Counted from the first letter of the stretch, positions 27,535 to 36,966 are shown. The stretch is 64,000 bases of DNA from Gammaproteobacteria bacterium (GCA_026994225.1 JALWRI010000100.1:1-64000), one strand, 5' to 3'. The notes: a model not told the origin generated them from the sequence alone. Numbers and translations: made by a program.

Positions 27535-28458
27535 TTACACAGCAATGGGTGCTTTAATTGCCGGATGCGGATCATACCCTGCAAGTTCAAAGTCTTCAAT
27601 TTTATAATCAAACAAAGAAGCTCTTTTATTTTTTATGATCAACCTGGGAAAAGGTTTAGGACTTCTGGTTAGCTGTTCTTTTGCTTGTTTGATATGGTTT
27701 AAATAGACATGCACATCTAAACCATACCAAATTACTTCACCAGGTTGATAACCTGTTTGTTCCGCAATGAGTGTCGTAATAAAAGCTAAATTGCAAATAT
27801 TAAACGGCACACCAATAAAATTATCTCCACTACGCTGTACCACAGAACCGCTGACCGTGGCATTTTGTGGGTCTACAAAAAACTGATAATGCTTATGACA
27901 AGGCGGTAGAGCCATCTGCTCTAGTTCACCCACATTCCATCCTTCAAAAATGATCCTTCTGGACGCTGGATTATTTCTAATAAGATCAATAACTTCTGAT
28001 ATTTGGTCTATTTCACGTCCATCTTCGGTTTTCCATGCTCGCCATTGCTTTCCATATACCGGACCTAAATCTCCCCATTGCGCTGCAAAGTTTGCATCAG
28101 AGAGTATTCGCTCTTCAAAGTCAGCCAGTTCTATATTATCACCGCTTGCATCCCGATATTTCTTGTGAGGCCATGCGCTCCAAATATGCACATTTTGCTC
28201 TAACAAATCCCTGATATTTGGGTTACCCGAACCCCATTTAGACTTACCTTGTAACATCCAGAGCATTTCTTTAAATGCACTCTTCCAATAAACACGTTTA
28301 GTTGTCAAGACCGGAAACCCTTTTGCTAAATTAAATCGTAACATTTCACCAAATAGGGCTTTTGTTCCAACACCTGTTCTATCGACCCGCTCACTTCCAT
28401 CATTGATAATTCTTTTTAATAAATTTAAATATTGATATTCTGGATGTATCGTATTCAT
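27535..28458 (-). CDS. thyA: Thymidylate synthase
   Basis: Methylates dUMP to dTMP with methylene-tetrahydrofolate, giving dihydrofolate. Motifs: RVDRTGVGTKALFG, FPVLTTKRVYWKSAFKEMLWML, GPVYGKQWRAW, the catalytic cysteine in ALPPCHKHYQFFV, QRSGDNFIGVPFNI, and WYGLDVHVYLNH, ending with the KAPIAV tail. 307 residues from the ATG at 28458, which has AAGG six bases upstream and gives the family N-terminus (MNTIHPEYQYLNLL). The right end of an IS200/IS605 element begins about 70 bases before this start, so the promoter lies at or inside the element's edge. Confidence 0.96.
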   Translation of the reverse strand: MNTIHPEYQYLNLLKRIINDGSERVDRTGVGTKALFGEMLRFNLAKGFPVLTTKRVYWKSAFKEMLWMLQGKSKWGSGNPNIRDLLEQNVHIWSAWPHKKYRDASGDNIELADFEERILSDANFAAQWGDLGPVYGKQWRAWKTEDGREIDQISEVIDLIRNNPASRRIIFEGWNVGELEQMALPPCHKHYQFFVDPQNATVSGSVVQRSGDNFIGVPFNICNLAFITTLIAEQTGYQPGEVIWYGLDVHVYLNHIKQAKEQLTRSPKPFPRLIIKNKRASLFDYKIEDFELAGYDPHPAIKAPIAV

Positions 28459-28529
28459 AAACAACCTTTTTTTCTTTACCATTATGGTACTACGACTCGT
28501 TGACAACTTTGATCTGGACAAGTGAACTA

Positions 28530-28549
28530 CCCGCCCCTAAAGGAACGGG
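28530..28549 (-). repeat. Right-end hairpin of the IS200/IS605 element
   Basis: Imperfect stem CCCG-cc-CC / GG-aa-CGGG with loop TAAA. Read on the minus strand it has the CTTTAG-type loop and is followed by GTAGTTCAC, like right ends of tnpB elements, where the RNA scaffold meets its guide. Same design as 51450-51469 and 62439-62459. Confidence 0.7.
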
Positions 28550-28591
28550 CTTCAAGAGCCGCACCCCTATAGGCATAACGAGCCTACTAAA

Positions 28592-28632
28592 AGAGTAACT
28601 TAATCACAAATATCGGGTGATTAAGTTACTCT
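28592..28632. repeat. Perfect 16-bp inverted repeat at the tnpB stop
   Basis: Arms 28592-28607 and 28617-28632 are perfectly complementary with a 9-base loop. The tnpB frame ends inside it. It is not followed by a T-run on either strand and is longer than normal IS200/IS605 hairpins. Confidence 0.8.
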
Positions 28633-29440
28633 GTTTTCGTTTGACGCATCAACGGTCGTTACCGGATTTTCCTGGCTTACATCTCCTTTGCTATCTAAAG
28701 ACGGTCGTTCCACCGCCTGTACCGCTTTTTTTCGAATAGCAATTTTACGCTTTTTTTTCCCATTGAGGAACGCTTTAGAGCGCAAATATTCGAAGGTTCT
28801 TTGTTTTATTACTTTTGAGGCATTATTATCGGCATTGTCTGTATGCCCGCATTTTAAACATAAGAACTCAGACTGGCTCTTACGGTTCTTTTTATCCGTA
28901 TCACCGCACTGAGCACATTGCTGACTGGAATAAATAGCGTCTTTGGTATTTGCTCCGTTTTTTCTCAATCTTGCCTATTTTTTCAGCCAGAGCGTTATCA
29001 ATATGATAGACCGCATCATCAGAGCCAGTGACTTGCTGAACAATCCCCAGATCGTAACCGTTGATCACTTTTTTAAGTGCCTCATCACTGAGGTTTTTAA
29101 TGATATCCTTTATTTTGGTTTCAGATAAGGCATTTACTTCCTTGTTATAAGACATGGAAAACCAGAATCGACGACCTTTCCTGGACAAATAAAAGCTGTT
29201 ACTTAAATCTTCAGCCGAAAAAGGCAGGGACTGATTAAGAAAGGCCACCTGTTGATTAACGACAGGATAGTTTTCTTTATCTTCACCGGCGGCTTTCCAT
29301 TGCTGATAAGCCTGCTGTGCCAGATGGATTTTCTGGTTTTTAATCACGGTATAAGAGCCAATCCACTGCGCAATCACTTCGGCGTCCTGTGGCGACAGTT
29401 GATCGGTGATTTCGATGGCTTTTCCGTGTTTGACTTTCAT
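28621..29440 (-). pseudogene. tnpB: tnpB with central deletion (IS605 family)
   Basis: Relic of the RNA-guided nuclease TnpB. The N-terminal part (from the ATG at 29440) starts MKVKHGKAIEITDQLS and reaches the first RuvC aspartate in NGYDLGIVQQV, then the helix EKIGKIEKKRSKYQRR. Near 28930 the frame changes and the protein jumps directly to the zinc finger CAQCGDTDKKNRKSQSEFLC / CGHTDNADNNAS, which includes the third RuvC aspartate. The roughly 100 residues normally between them, with the RuvC-II glutamate, are gone, so it cannot cut DNA. A basic C-terminal tail follows. Deletion plus frameshift in the same place. Confidence 0.85.
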
Positions 29441-29492
29441 GCTGTAAATTATATAGACTAAATACATTAACAGCAAGTCTTAAAGTGTGATA

Positions 29493-29918
29493 ATGTCCAG
29501 GAGTACAGAAAAAGATAACTGGAGAAGCGACCGTTCTGTTGTTTATAAAAACACCGTTCATCTTGTCTTTGTTACTAAATATCGTCGTAAAGTGTTCACT
29601 CGGGATATAATGGAAGTGGTTAAAAACACCATTGCAAAAACCTGCCTGCAAATGGAATGTGAATTACTGTAGTTTAATGCTGAGGATAATCATTGTCATT
29701 TAATCATATCGCTTCACCCTAAACTTGCCATTGCTCATTTGCTGGGTAAGTTAAAAGGAAAATCGTCTTACATATCAAGATGCAACTATTTCGACAAAAT
29801 AAAGCATTGTTTGTGGGGCAAGCAATTCTGGTCGCCCGGTTATTGTGTTGTATCAACGGGTGATGCTTCATTGAGCGCGGTCAAAAAGTATGTGCAACAA
29901 CAAAATGCACCGTCCTGA
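29493..29918 (+). pseudogene. tnpA: tnpA (IS200-type Y1 transposase) with an amber stop
   Basis: Y1 HUH transposase that excises and inserts single-stranded DNA. Translation is continuous from the ATG at 29493 to a TGA at 29916-29918 apart from one in-frame TAG at 29670-29672. The stop replaces the residue before FNAEDNHCHLII, which holds the HUH motif (HCH). Downstream, LHPKLAIAHLLGKLKGKSSY, KHCLWGKQFWSPGY and the tyrosine in AVKKYVQQQ are all preserved. Without suppression only 59 residues are made, and these lack the active site. A single recent mutation (probably GAG to TAG) would explain it. Confidence 0.88.
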
Positions 29919-29924
29919 TATCAT

Positions 29925-29958
29925 GGGCTAACTCACTCCTGAAGGAGCGAGTTAGCCC
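29925..29958 (+). repeat. Left-end hairpin of the IS200/IS605 element
   Basis: Fifteen-position stem with one mismatch (29925-29939 / 29944-29958) and a TGAA loop, seven bases after the tnpA stop. It may also act as a terminator, since TGCATCTTTT follows. Confidence 0.75.
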
Positions 29959-30193
29959 TGCATCTTTTGTTCAACCAACACTAATCACTATCTAACAGTT
30001 GCATAAGTTATTAAATAGTTTAGTATAACAGGCTACAAAGGAAACCCCCATAATAGCATTGATTTTTTGTACGCAATTTTACAAACTATATAACAATAGT
30101 AAATTGCTGGTAAAAAAATATATAAAACAACTATCAACGGCTATTATATAATAATAATTACATTATTCTCTACACAATAACTAATACATTACT
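29959..30193. other. AT-rich leader before pilB
   Basis: Very AT-rich stretch with several TATAAT-like hexamers (for example near 30146) and no open frame. It presumably holds the pilB promoter, but no -35/-10 pair or sigma-54 site was clear enough to assign. Confidence 0.4.
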
Positions 30194-31921
30194 ATGGCAA
30201 ATCCTAATCAAAATGTACATATTAGCGGTCTGGCTAAACAATTAATTAATCACGGATTATTATCAGAAGAGGATGCATCCAAATTATCTGCTGCAGCTAT
30301 CAAAGAAAATATCCCCTTTGTTACGTATATCTCTACGCACCATGATATTAATTCCCTTGATATTGCGATTATTGCTTCAACAGAATTTGGTTTGCCTATG
30401 TTGGATATCAATGCTGTTGAACTCGATCCGGAGGTCATTAAATTAGTTGATGAAAAACTGATCACTAAACATCATGCTTTACCTATTTTTAAACGGGGAA
30501 ATCGATTATTTGTTGCTATTCCTGATCCCACTAACCTCCTTGCATTGGATGAAATAAAGTTTCAAGTTGGTAGCAATGCTGAAGCTATTTTAGTTGAAGC
30601 TGATAAACTCTCTGCTCTCATTGAAAAAGGGATAGGCGATAATAATGCCGATGCCATGAGTGAATTTAGTGATGATGAGATGAATGAACTCAACTTTGAT
30701 GAAGAGGGTGAGGGAGAAAATAAAGATGAAGCCAACAATATTAATACCGATGCAGACGATACGCCGATTGTTCGATTTATTAATAAAATATTACTGCAAG
30801 CCATTCATAGTGGTACCTCTGATATTCATTTTGAACCGTATGAAAAAAGCTATCGAGTACGATTTCGCCGAGATGGTATTTTAGAAGAAATTGCAACGCC
30901 TCCTGTCAATATGGCAACGCGTTTATCTGCACGTTTAAAAGTCATGTCCCGTCTGGATATTTCTGAACGACGTGTACCACAAGATGGTCGGATTAAAATG
31001 CGTATCAGCAAAACGAAGTCCATTGATTTTCGTGTTAACACCTGCCCTACTCTTTTTGGAGAAAAAATTGTTTTACGGATTCTCGACTCTGACAGTGCTA
31101 AATTAGGTATTGATATATTGGGTTATGAAGATGATCAAAAAGCCCATTATATGAAGGCATTAAATAGTCCTTATGGTATGATATTAGTAACAGGCCCTAC
31201 TGGAAGCGGGAAAACGGTATCTTTATATACCGGTCTCAATATCTTAAATACCCCTGATAGAAATATTTCAACTGCTGAAGACCCGGTAGAAATCAATTTA
31301 GCTGGTATCAATCAAGTCAATGTCATTCCTAAACAAGGTATGACCTTTGCTGCTGCGCTAAAAGCCTTTTTACGGCAAGATCCTGATGTCGTTATGGTGG
31401 GAGAAATTCGTGATATAGAAACGGCAGAAATTGCAGTTAAAGCAGCACAAACGGGGCATCTAGTATTATCGACCTTACATACCAATGATGCACCACAAAC
31501 CCTGACACGACTAGCAAATATTGGCATTCCCTTATTTAATATTGCCTCTTCGGTAAGTTTAATCATTGCTCAACGTTTAGGACGACGTTTATGCTCTAAT
31601 TGCAAAGAAGAAATACAAATTCCTGAAAGCATATTACTAGAAGAAGGCTTTACTCAAGCCCATATTGATGAGGGATTTACTCTCTATGGACCTGTAGGGT
31701 GTGAAAATTGTAATAACGGCTATAAAGGACGAGTAGGTATTTATCAAGTATTACCGATAACTGAAGATATGAAACAAATTATTATGGCTGGAGGTACTTC
31801 TCTGGACATGGCAAAACAGGCTCAAAAAGAAGGTATCTCAAATTTACGACAATCAGGTCTGAAAAAAGTACGGGATGGTATTACCAGCCTGGAGGAAATA
31901 AACCGCGTAACGAAGGACTAG
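30194..31921 (+). CDS. pilB: Type IV pilus assembly ATPase PilB
   Basis: Hexameric cytoplasmic ATPase that powers pilin polymerisation. N-terminal T2SSE domain (residues 1-140), an acidic linker rich in Asp/Glu/Asn (155-190), then the motor domain: Walker A GPTGSGKT at 334-341, Asp box AEDPVE, Walker B MVGEIRDIETAEIA and the His box GHLVLSTLHTND. A four-cysteine zinc site is present (Cys467, Cys470, Cys503, Cys506). 575 residues, full length. First gene of pilB-pilC-pilD-coaE-zapD; gaps of 3-17 bases suggest one transcript. Confidence 0.96.
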   Translation: MANPNQNVHISGLAKQLINHGLLSEEDASKLSAAAIKENIPFVTYISTHHDINSLDIAIIASTEFGLPMLDINAVELDPEVIKLVDEKLITKHHALPIFKRGNRLFVAIPDPTNLLALDEIKFQVGSNAEAILVEADKLSALIEKGIGDNNADAMSEFSDDEMNELNFDEEGEGENKDEANNINTDADDTPIVRFINKILLQAIHSGTSDIHFEPYEKSYRVRFRRDGILEEIATPPVNMATRLSARLKVMSRLDISERRVPQDGRIKMRISKTKSIDFRVNTCPTLFGEKIVLRILDSDSAKLGIDILGYEDDQKAHYMKALNSPYGMILVTGPTGSGKTVSLYTGLNILNTPDRNISTAEDPVEINLAGINQVNVIPKQGMTFAAALKAFLRQDPDVVMVGEIRDIETAEIAVKAAQTGHLVLSTLHTNDAPQTLTRLANIGIPLFNIASSVSLIIAQRLGRRLCSNCKEEIQIPESILLEEGFTQAHIDEGFTLYGPVGCENCNNGYKGRVGIYQVLPITEDMKQIIMAGGTSLDMAKQAQKEGISNLRQSGLKKVRDGITSLEEINRVTKD

Positions 31922-31924
31922 CTC

Positions 31925-33160
31925 ATGGCAAAAACAAAACCAAGCAAAGCAGCAATCGTAAATGATCTTTATCTGTGGGAGGGAACAGATAAAAAAGGGA
32001 CTAAAATGAAAGGGGAGAAATCTGGTCCTAATCCGGCTATGGTCAAAGCAGAATTACGTCGCATGGGAATTACTCCCGGTAAAATCAAGAAAAAACCTAA
32101 ACCCCTCTTTGGATCTGCCGGAAAACCGATTAAACCTATGGATATTGCTTTATTTAGTCGACAAATGGCTACCATGATGTCTGCTGGCGTACCATTAGTA
32201 CAATCTTTTGAAATGGTGGGCGATGGTCATGAAAATCCTAATATGCAAAAACTTATTATGGCCATTAAATCGGAAGTAGAAGGTGGTTCTTCTTTCGTTG
32301 AAGCATTGAGACAACATCCTTTATTTTTCGATGATCTATACTGTAATTTAATTCATGCTGGGGAACAGGCTGGTATTCTTGAAAAAATTATGAATGAGAT
32401 TGCCACTTATAAAGAAAAAACCGAAGCCATTAAGGCAAAAGTTAAAAAAGCCCTTTTTTATCCTACCGCTATTTTAATTGTGGCATTTATTGTTATTTGT
32501 ATTTTATTACTTTATGTTATTCCTCAATTTGAAGATTTATTTAAAGGATTTGGTGCTGCTTTGCCTGCGCCTACACAAATTTTAGTCGATTCCTCTCGCT
32601 GGATGTCAGATTATTGGTGGATACTGTTTGGAAGCCTTGGTGCAGGTATTTATACTTTTTCTTATTTCAAAAAACGTTCCCGTAAAATGCGTCATGCCTT
32701 AGATCGTATGATATTAAAATTTCCTATTATTGGTGTTATTATGGAAAAAGCAGCAATTGCTCGTTTTGCACGTACTTTAAGTACCATGTTTGCAGCTGGA
32801 GTACCCTTAGTAGAAGCGATGGAATCTGTTGCCGGTGCAGTAGGAAATATTGTTTATGCTGAGGCAGTAAATAAAATGCGGGAGGATGTATCAGGTGGTA
32901 CACAATTACAACTTTCTATGCGTCAAGCTGATTTATTTCCTAATATGGTCGTACAAATGGTCTCTATTGGTGAAGAATCGGGTACTTTAGATAAAATGCT
33001 AGGGAAAGTTGCCGATTTTTATGAAGAAGAAGTCGATAACCTGGTTGATTCATTAAGTAGTTTATTAGAACCGATTATTATGGCATTTTTAGGGGTTGTC
33101 ATTGGTGGCATGGTAATCGCTATGTATCTACCTATCTTCCAAATGGGTAACGTTATTTAA
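31925..33160 (+). CDS. pilC: Type IV pilus inner-membrane platform PilC
   Basis: Polytopic inner-membrane platform that couples PilB to the pilus. Two T2SSF domains: first with DIALFSRQMATMMSAGVPLVQSFEMV, second with AIARFARTLSTMFAAGVPLVEAMESV, each ending in a four-helix region. Membrane segments at AILIVAFIVICILLLYVI, WWILFGSLGAGIYTFSYF and PIIMAFLGVVIGGMVIAMYLPIF. 411 residues, standard. Three bases after the pilB stop; the N-terminus is basic and cytoplasmic. Confidence 0.96.
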   Translation: MAKTKPSKAAIVNDLYLWEGTDKKGTKMKGEKSGPNPAMVKAELRRMGITPGKIKKKPKPLFGSAGKPIKPMDIALFSRQMATMMSAGVPLVQSFEMVGDGHENPNMQKLIMAIKSEVEGGSSFVEALRQHPLFFDDLYCNLIHAGEQAGILEKIMNEIATYKEKTEAIKAKVKKALFYPTAILIVAFIVICILLLYVIPQFEDLFKGFGAALPAPTQILVDSSRWMSDYWWILFGSLGAGIYTFSYFKKRSRKMRHALDRMILKFPIIGVIMEKAAIARFARTLSTMFAAGVPLVEAMESVAGAVGNIVYAEAVNKMREDVSGGTQLQLSMRQADLFPNMVVQMVSIGEESGTLDKMLGKVADFYEEEVDNLVDSLSSLLEPIIMAFLGVVIGGMVIAMYLPIFQMGNVI

Positions 33161-33165
33161 AGATT

Positions 33166-34113
33166 ATGGACATATTCACTTTTTTTTCTTCACATCCTGA
33201 CTTTTTTATCACTGTTATTGCTCTATTAGGAGCAATGATAGGGAGTTTTCTCAATGTTGTTATTTATCGCATTCCTGTCATTTTAAAACAACAATGGGGG
33301 AGTGAATGCCAACATTTTTTACAGGAACAAGGTGCAACGGTAGAAAATGTAAAATCAATAGATAATACCTGTTCTGCTTCAACATTAAAGCAACGGTTAT
33401 TTTTTAACCCTTGTTTTAATATTGCTTATCCAGGATCTCATTGTCCTCAATGTCAGCATAAAATAACCTTATGGGAAAATATCCCTATTTTAAGCTGGTT
33501 ATTCTTAAAAGGACAATGTAGTCAATGTCATACCTCTATCCCTTTACGTTATCCTTTTGTTGAACTATTAACTGCCCTGCTCTCTGCTATTATTGCCTGG
33601 AAATTTGGGGTTACATGGTTAACCTTGGCAGGTTTAATTTTTACCTGGATACTGATAAGCCTTAGTTTTATCGATATGGATCATAAATATTTACCCGATG
33701 TAATGGTATACCCTTTACTTTGGCTAGGACTATTTCTAAGTTTATTTCATTCTTTTACTTCCCCTCAAGAGGCCATCATTGGTGCTTTAGCTGGCTATTT
33801 ATCACTTTGGTCAGTCTATTGGCTTTTTAAACTCATACGAGGTAAGGAAGGTATGGGCTATGGAGACTTTAAATTACTAGCAGCATTAGGCACATGGATG
33901 GGATGGCAAGCATTACCTCAAATTATTTTATTCTCTGCCCTCACTGGTGCTATTATCGGAGTTACCCTTATTGTACTAAAGAAAAATAATGCAGATACTC
34001 AAATTCCCTTTGGACCCTATTTAGCTCTTGCAGGATGGTTAGCATTTATTTTAGATAATAAAATATCACTTTTTCTTGTGTTATCTTCATCAGTAATAGA
34101 ATCTATCACGTAA
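33166..34113 (+). CDS. pilD: Type IV prepilin peptidase/N-methyltransferase
   Basis: Integral-membrane aspartic protease that cleaves type IV prepilins and methylates the new N-terminus. GSFLNVVIYRIP opens the cytoplasmic methylase domain, which has a four-Cys zinc site (HCPQCQHKI and GQCSQCHTSI). Catalytic aspartates are in FIDMDHKYLPD and GMGYGDFKLLAALG. Around 315 residues with about eight membrane segments. Slightly longer than average because of an insert between the first helix and the zinc site (residues 45-85). Confidence 0.95.
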   Translation: MDIFTFFSSHPDFFITVIALLGAMIGSFLNVVIYRIPVILKQQWGSECQHFLQEQGATVENVKSIDNTCSASTLKQRLFFNPCFNIAYPGSHCPQCQHKITLWENIPILSWLFLKGQCSQCHTSIPLRYPFVELLTALLSAIIAWKFGVTWLTLAGLIFTWILISLSFIDMDHKYLPDVMVYPLLWLGLFLSLFHSFTSPQEAIIGALAGYLSLWSVYWLFKLIRGKEGMGYGDFKLLAALGTWMGWQALPQIILFSALTGAIIGVTLIVLKKNNADTQIPFGPYLALAGWLAFILDNKISLFLVLSSSVIESIT

Positions 34114-34117
34114 GTCT

Positions 34118-34714
34118 ATGCAAATTATTGCCCTGACGGGTGGCATTGCTAGTGGTAAAAGCACAGTAAGCCATTTATTTCATACCCTCTATAATATTTC
34201 TGTGATCGATACCGATATTATCGCTCGATCATTGCTCAACAATACACATATTATCAATAAGATAAAATGTACTTTAGGTATGGAAGTGTTTCAGAATAAT
34301 ACCTTATCACGCAAAAAATTAAGACAAAACATTTTCTCTAATGAGGGTAAACGTCAACAACTTAATGCTATAATGCATCCAGTTATTTATCAGGAAGTAG
34401 ATCAACAATTATTATCTCTCCCTGTAATGCCTTATTGCATTGTAGTTATACCCTTACTCTTAGAAACATCCCATAATTATTTATGGAAACATTATGACCG
34501 AATACTATTAGTAGATACAGATAGAGAATTACAACTTGAACGTGTTCAAAAAAGAGATAATATAACCCGCAAGGAAGCCGAAAATATTTTACACATACAA
34601 GCAAATCGAGAACAAAGACAACACATAGCACAGGATATAATTCTTAATAATCAGGATATGCACCATTTACAACACCAGGTTACCTTATTACATAATCGTT
34701 ATATCACATTGTAA
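34118..34714 (+). CDS. coaE: Dephospho-CoA kinase
   Basis: Last step of coenzyme A synthesis: phosphorylates the 3'-OH of dephospho-CoA. P-loop GGIASGKSTVS at the N-terminus, VIDTDIIARSLL, LNAIMHPVIYQEV, VVIPLLLETS and RVQKRDNITRKEAENI (lid arginines) are in family order. 198 residues. Four bases after pilD; this pilD-coaE-zapD order is typical of gammaproteobacteria. Confidence 0.95.
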   Translation: MQIIALTGGIASGKSTVSHLFHTLYNISVIDTDIIARSLLNNTHIINKIKCTLGMEVFQNNTLSRKKLRQNIFSNEGKRQQLNAIMHPVIYQEVDQQLLSLPVMPYCIVVIPLLLETSHNYLWKHYDRILLVDTDRELQLERVQKRDNITRKEAENILHIQANREQRQHIAQDIILNNQDMHHLQHQVTLLHNRYITL

Positions 34715-34731
34715 AAATCAGGATCATTATA

Positions 34732-35511
34732 GTGCAAAATTATATTGTTTATGAACTTCCTCTAAATGAAAAAATTAGAACTTTTTTACGTCTTGAATTT
34801 CTATTTCAGCAAGCCTATTACACATTACGCACCTATTCAGTATGGGATACTCGTTCTAGTATTCAAAGTTTACTCGATATTATGAGTATTCTCGGTAACA
34901 ATCCTGGTCTAAAAAATGAAATTATCAAAGAGTTAGAAAAGCATCATCAAAGCCTTGCGGCTTTGCAACAAATACATAGTGTAGATCAAAATCGTCTACA
35001 AGAAATCTTAGATGCACTCACGCAACGTATTCAAGCATTAACACATAATCCAATGACGTATCCATCTAAAGAATTACAAAATAATACATTACTAAGTACT
35101 ATCAGTAAAAGAATGACCATTCCTGGTGGCATGTGTGATTTTGATTTACCTGCATACCATCTGTGGTTAGAAGCACCAGCAGAAAAGCGAATAGCTCAAC
35201 TTGAATCTTGGTTTAGTAGTTTTGATGAATTACGCTTATCTATCGAATTAATACTTAATCTGTTACGTGATAGTGCTGTAGCCAGTGAAGAAACAGTAAA
35301 AAATGGCATATATCAGCATTCTTTTGACAGTAAAAATAGTCCTAATTATCAACTAATACGAGTATTTTTACCTGCTGAGTCTAATACCTATGCAGAAATA
35401 TGTGGTGGAAAGTTTCGTTTTACTATCCGTTTTCTTATTCCATCAGAAAATGAAAAAGACAGTGAACATCAAAAAGCATTGACGTTTAAACTTGCCTGTT
35501 GTGCATTATAA
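34732..35511 (+). CDS. zapD: Cell division protein ZapD
   Basis: Cytoplasmic FtsZ-bundling protein. Family motifs: YELPLNEKIRTFLRLEFLFQQ at the N-terminus, LQEILDALTQRIQAL, FDLPAYHLWLEAPAEKRIAQLESWF, SIELILNLLRDSAVASEE, and YAEICGGKFRFTIRFL. 259 residues. The start is a GTG at 34732, 17 bases after coaE. The small yacG gene that usually follows zapD is absent; glmU converges instead, leaving 18 bases between stops. Confidence 0.93.
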   Translation: MQNYIVYELPLNEKIRTFLRLEFLFQQAYYTLRTYSVWDTRSSIQSLLDIMSILGNNPGLKNEIIKELEKHHQSLAALQQIHSVDQNRLQEILDALTQRIQALTHNPMTYPSKELQNNTLLSTISKRMTIPGGMCDFDLPAYHLWLEAPAEKRIAQLESWFSSFDELRLSIELILNLLRDSAVASEETVKNGIYQHSFDSKNSPNYQLIRVFLPAESNTYAEICGGKFRFTIRFLIPSENEKDSEHQKALTFKLACCAL

Positions 35512-35529
35512 AAAATTTTACACCTATTT

Positions 35530-36906
35530 CTATTTTTTTATGTCCTTAGCAGGTCTTTTCCATCCTCTCACAATGCGTTGTTTACTACGTGTCAAAGATA
35601 AAGCATCATCTTCTACATCTGTGGTAATAACAGAACCCGCCCCTATTGTTACATTATTATATAATTGTACCGGTGCTACTAATGCTGAGTTCGATCCAAC
35701 AAAAACCTTATCCCCTATTGTAGTCATATGTTTATAAGCCCCATCATAATTACAGGTAATCGTACCTGCCCCAATATTTACTTGTTTTCCCATTGTCGTA
35801 TCACCAATATAACTCAAATGATTTACTTTAGATTCAGCCCCAATAATTGATTTTTTTATTTCCACAAAATTGCCCACTTTAGATTTTTCCGCTAATTCAG
35901 TTTGCGGACGAATACGTGCAAAAGGGCCTATTTCGCAATGTGCTGAAATAACAACACCATCTAGCATACAATTATCATGTATCACTACATCATCACCAAT
36001 TAAACAATTTTTAATAATGCTATTTGCTCCTATACTGACACGATTTCCAATTAAATTATTTCCTTTTAAAATCACATTTACATCAATCACTACATCTATT
36101 CCCATACTGACACTACCACGTAGATCAAAACGGTTAATATCTAATAATGTGACTCCCTTTTGCAATAATTTATTTGCTTGCTTTAGCTGGTAATAACGTT
36201 CTAGCATAACAAGTTGTTGTTTATTATTGACACCTTGTACTTCCTGACTATCTCGTACACAGTGGCTCATAACCGTATAATTATCATCCACTGCTAAAGC
36301 GATAATATCTGTCAAATAGTATTCATTTTGTGTATTATCATTATTTATCCTCACTAACCAATGTGTTAATTGAGCAACATCAACTAACATAATGCCAGTA
36401 TTCACTTCTTTTATTTTTTTTTCTTCTTCTGTTGCTTCTTTTTCTTCTACTATTTTTACAATATTACCTTTTTCATCACGGATAATTCTGCCATATCCTT
36501 GCGGATCATTCATCATTACCGTTAAAATTGCCAAAGGGTTGCTTTGTTTTTTATTTGCTAATTGTACTAAAGTATCTTCTTCCAAACAGGGTACATCGCC
36601 ATATAAAATCAAAACTTGCTTATTGACATCTAAATGATTGATAACTTTAGATACTGCATGTCCTGTTCCTAATTGTTTTGCTTGTTGCACCCAACGTAAT
36701 GATTTTTCCCTTATTTGTTTGCGTATTTTTTCTTCACCATGCCCAACAACAACATAAAATATATCCTTAGAAATGTGCTTTGCCGTATCAATGACATGCT
36801 GTAATAAAGGTTTATCTGCAATATGGTGTAATACCTTCGGTTGATCAGACAACATTCGAGTACCTTTGCCCGCAGCCAGAATGACTATTTCTGTATTTGC
36901 TATCAT
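35530..36906 (-). CDS. glmU: Bifunctional GlcNAc-1-P uridyltransferase / GlcN-1-P acetyltransferase
   Basis: Makes UDP-GlcNAc for peptidoglycan and LPS. N-terminal pyrophosphorylase domain with LAAGKGTRMLSDQPKVLHHIADKPLL, LGTGHAVSKVI, LYGDVPCL and NTGIMLVD; the C-terminal left-handed beta-helix has hexapeptide repeats (IGANSIIKNCLIGDDVVIHDN onward), with FARIRPQTELAEKSKVGNFVEIKKS, NHLSYIGDTTMGKQVNIGAGTITCNYDGAYKHMTTIGD and SLTRSKQRI. 458 residues. A GGGGGG SD is close to the ATG at 36906. Downstream of the atp operon as in E. coli, with a terminator between. Confidence 0.96.
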   Translation of the reverse strand: MIANTEIVILAAGKGTRMLSDQPKVLHHIADKPLLQHVIDTAKHISKDIFYVVVGHGEEKIRKQIREKSLRWVQQAKQLGTGHAVSKVINHLDVNKQVLILYGDVPCLEEDTLVQLANKKQSNPLAILTVMMNDPQGYGRIIRDEKGNIVKIVEEKEATEEEKKIKEVNTGIMLVDVAQLTHWLVRINNDNTQNEYYLTDIIALAVDDNYTVMSHCVRDSQEVQGVNNKQQLVMLERYYQLKQANKLLQKGVTLLDINRFDLRGSVSMGIDVVIDVNVILKGNNLIGNRVSIGANSIIKNCLIGDDVVIHDNCMLDGVVISAHCEIGPFARIRPQTELAEKSKVGNFVEIKKSIIGAESKVNHLSYIGDTTMGKQVNIGAGTITCNYDGAYKHMTTIGDKVFVGSNSALVAPVQLYNNVTIGAGSVITTDVEDDALSLTRSKQRIVRGWKRPAKDIKK

Positions 36907-36939
36907 ATCCCCCCCTTTTTTTAAAACTAGATAGAAACC

Positions 36940-36966
36940 AAAAAGGGCAGAAATTCTGCCCTTTTT
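36940..36966 (-). terminator. Rho-independent terminator after atpC
   Basis: AAAAAGGGCAG / CTGCCCTTTTT stem (36940-36950 / 36956-36966), 5-base loop and a T-run on the minus strand. It closes the atp operon and separates it from glmU; the symmetric A/T flanks could let it work in both directions. Confidence 0.85.

Larger units (their letters stand above)
28520..29962. mobile_element. Decayed IS200/IS605-family element
   Basis: Divergent tnpB (minus) and tnpA (plus) relics start about 50 bases apart, the IS608/IS605 arrangement. Each gene runs towards one end, and each end carries a subterminal hairpin: 28530-28549 near the tnpB side (right end) and 29925-29958 near the tnpA side (left end). 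At about 1.4 kb it is shorter than a complete element because tnpB has lost its middle. Neither gene is intact. Boundaries are approximate because IS200/IS605 elements have no inverted terminal repeats and make no target duplication. G+C is a little higher than in the flanks. Confidence 0.85.

Noticed and set aside
28621-29476. Two separate hypothetical proteins
   Set aside because: Both pieces are consecutive parts of a single TnpB with an internal deletion and frame change.
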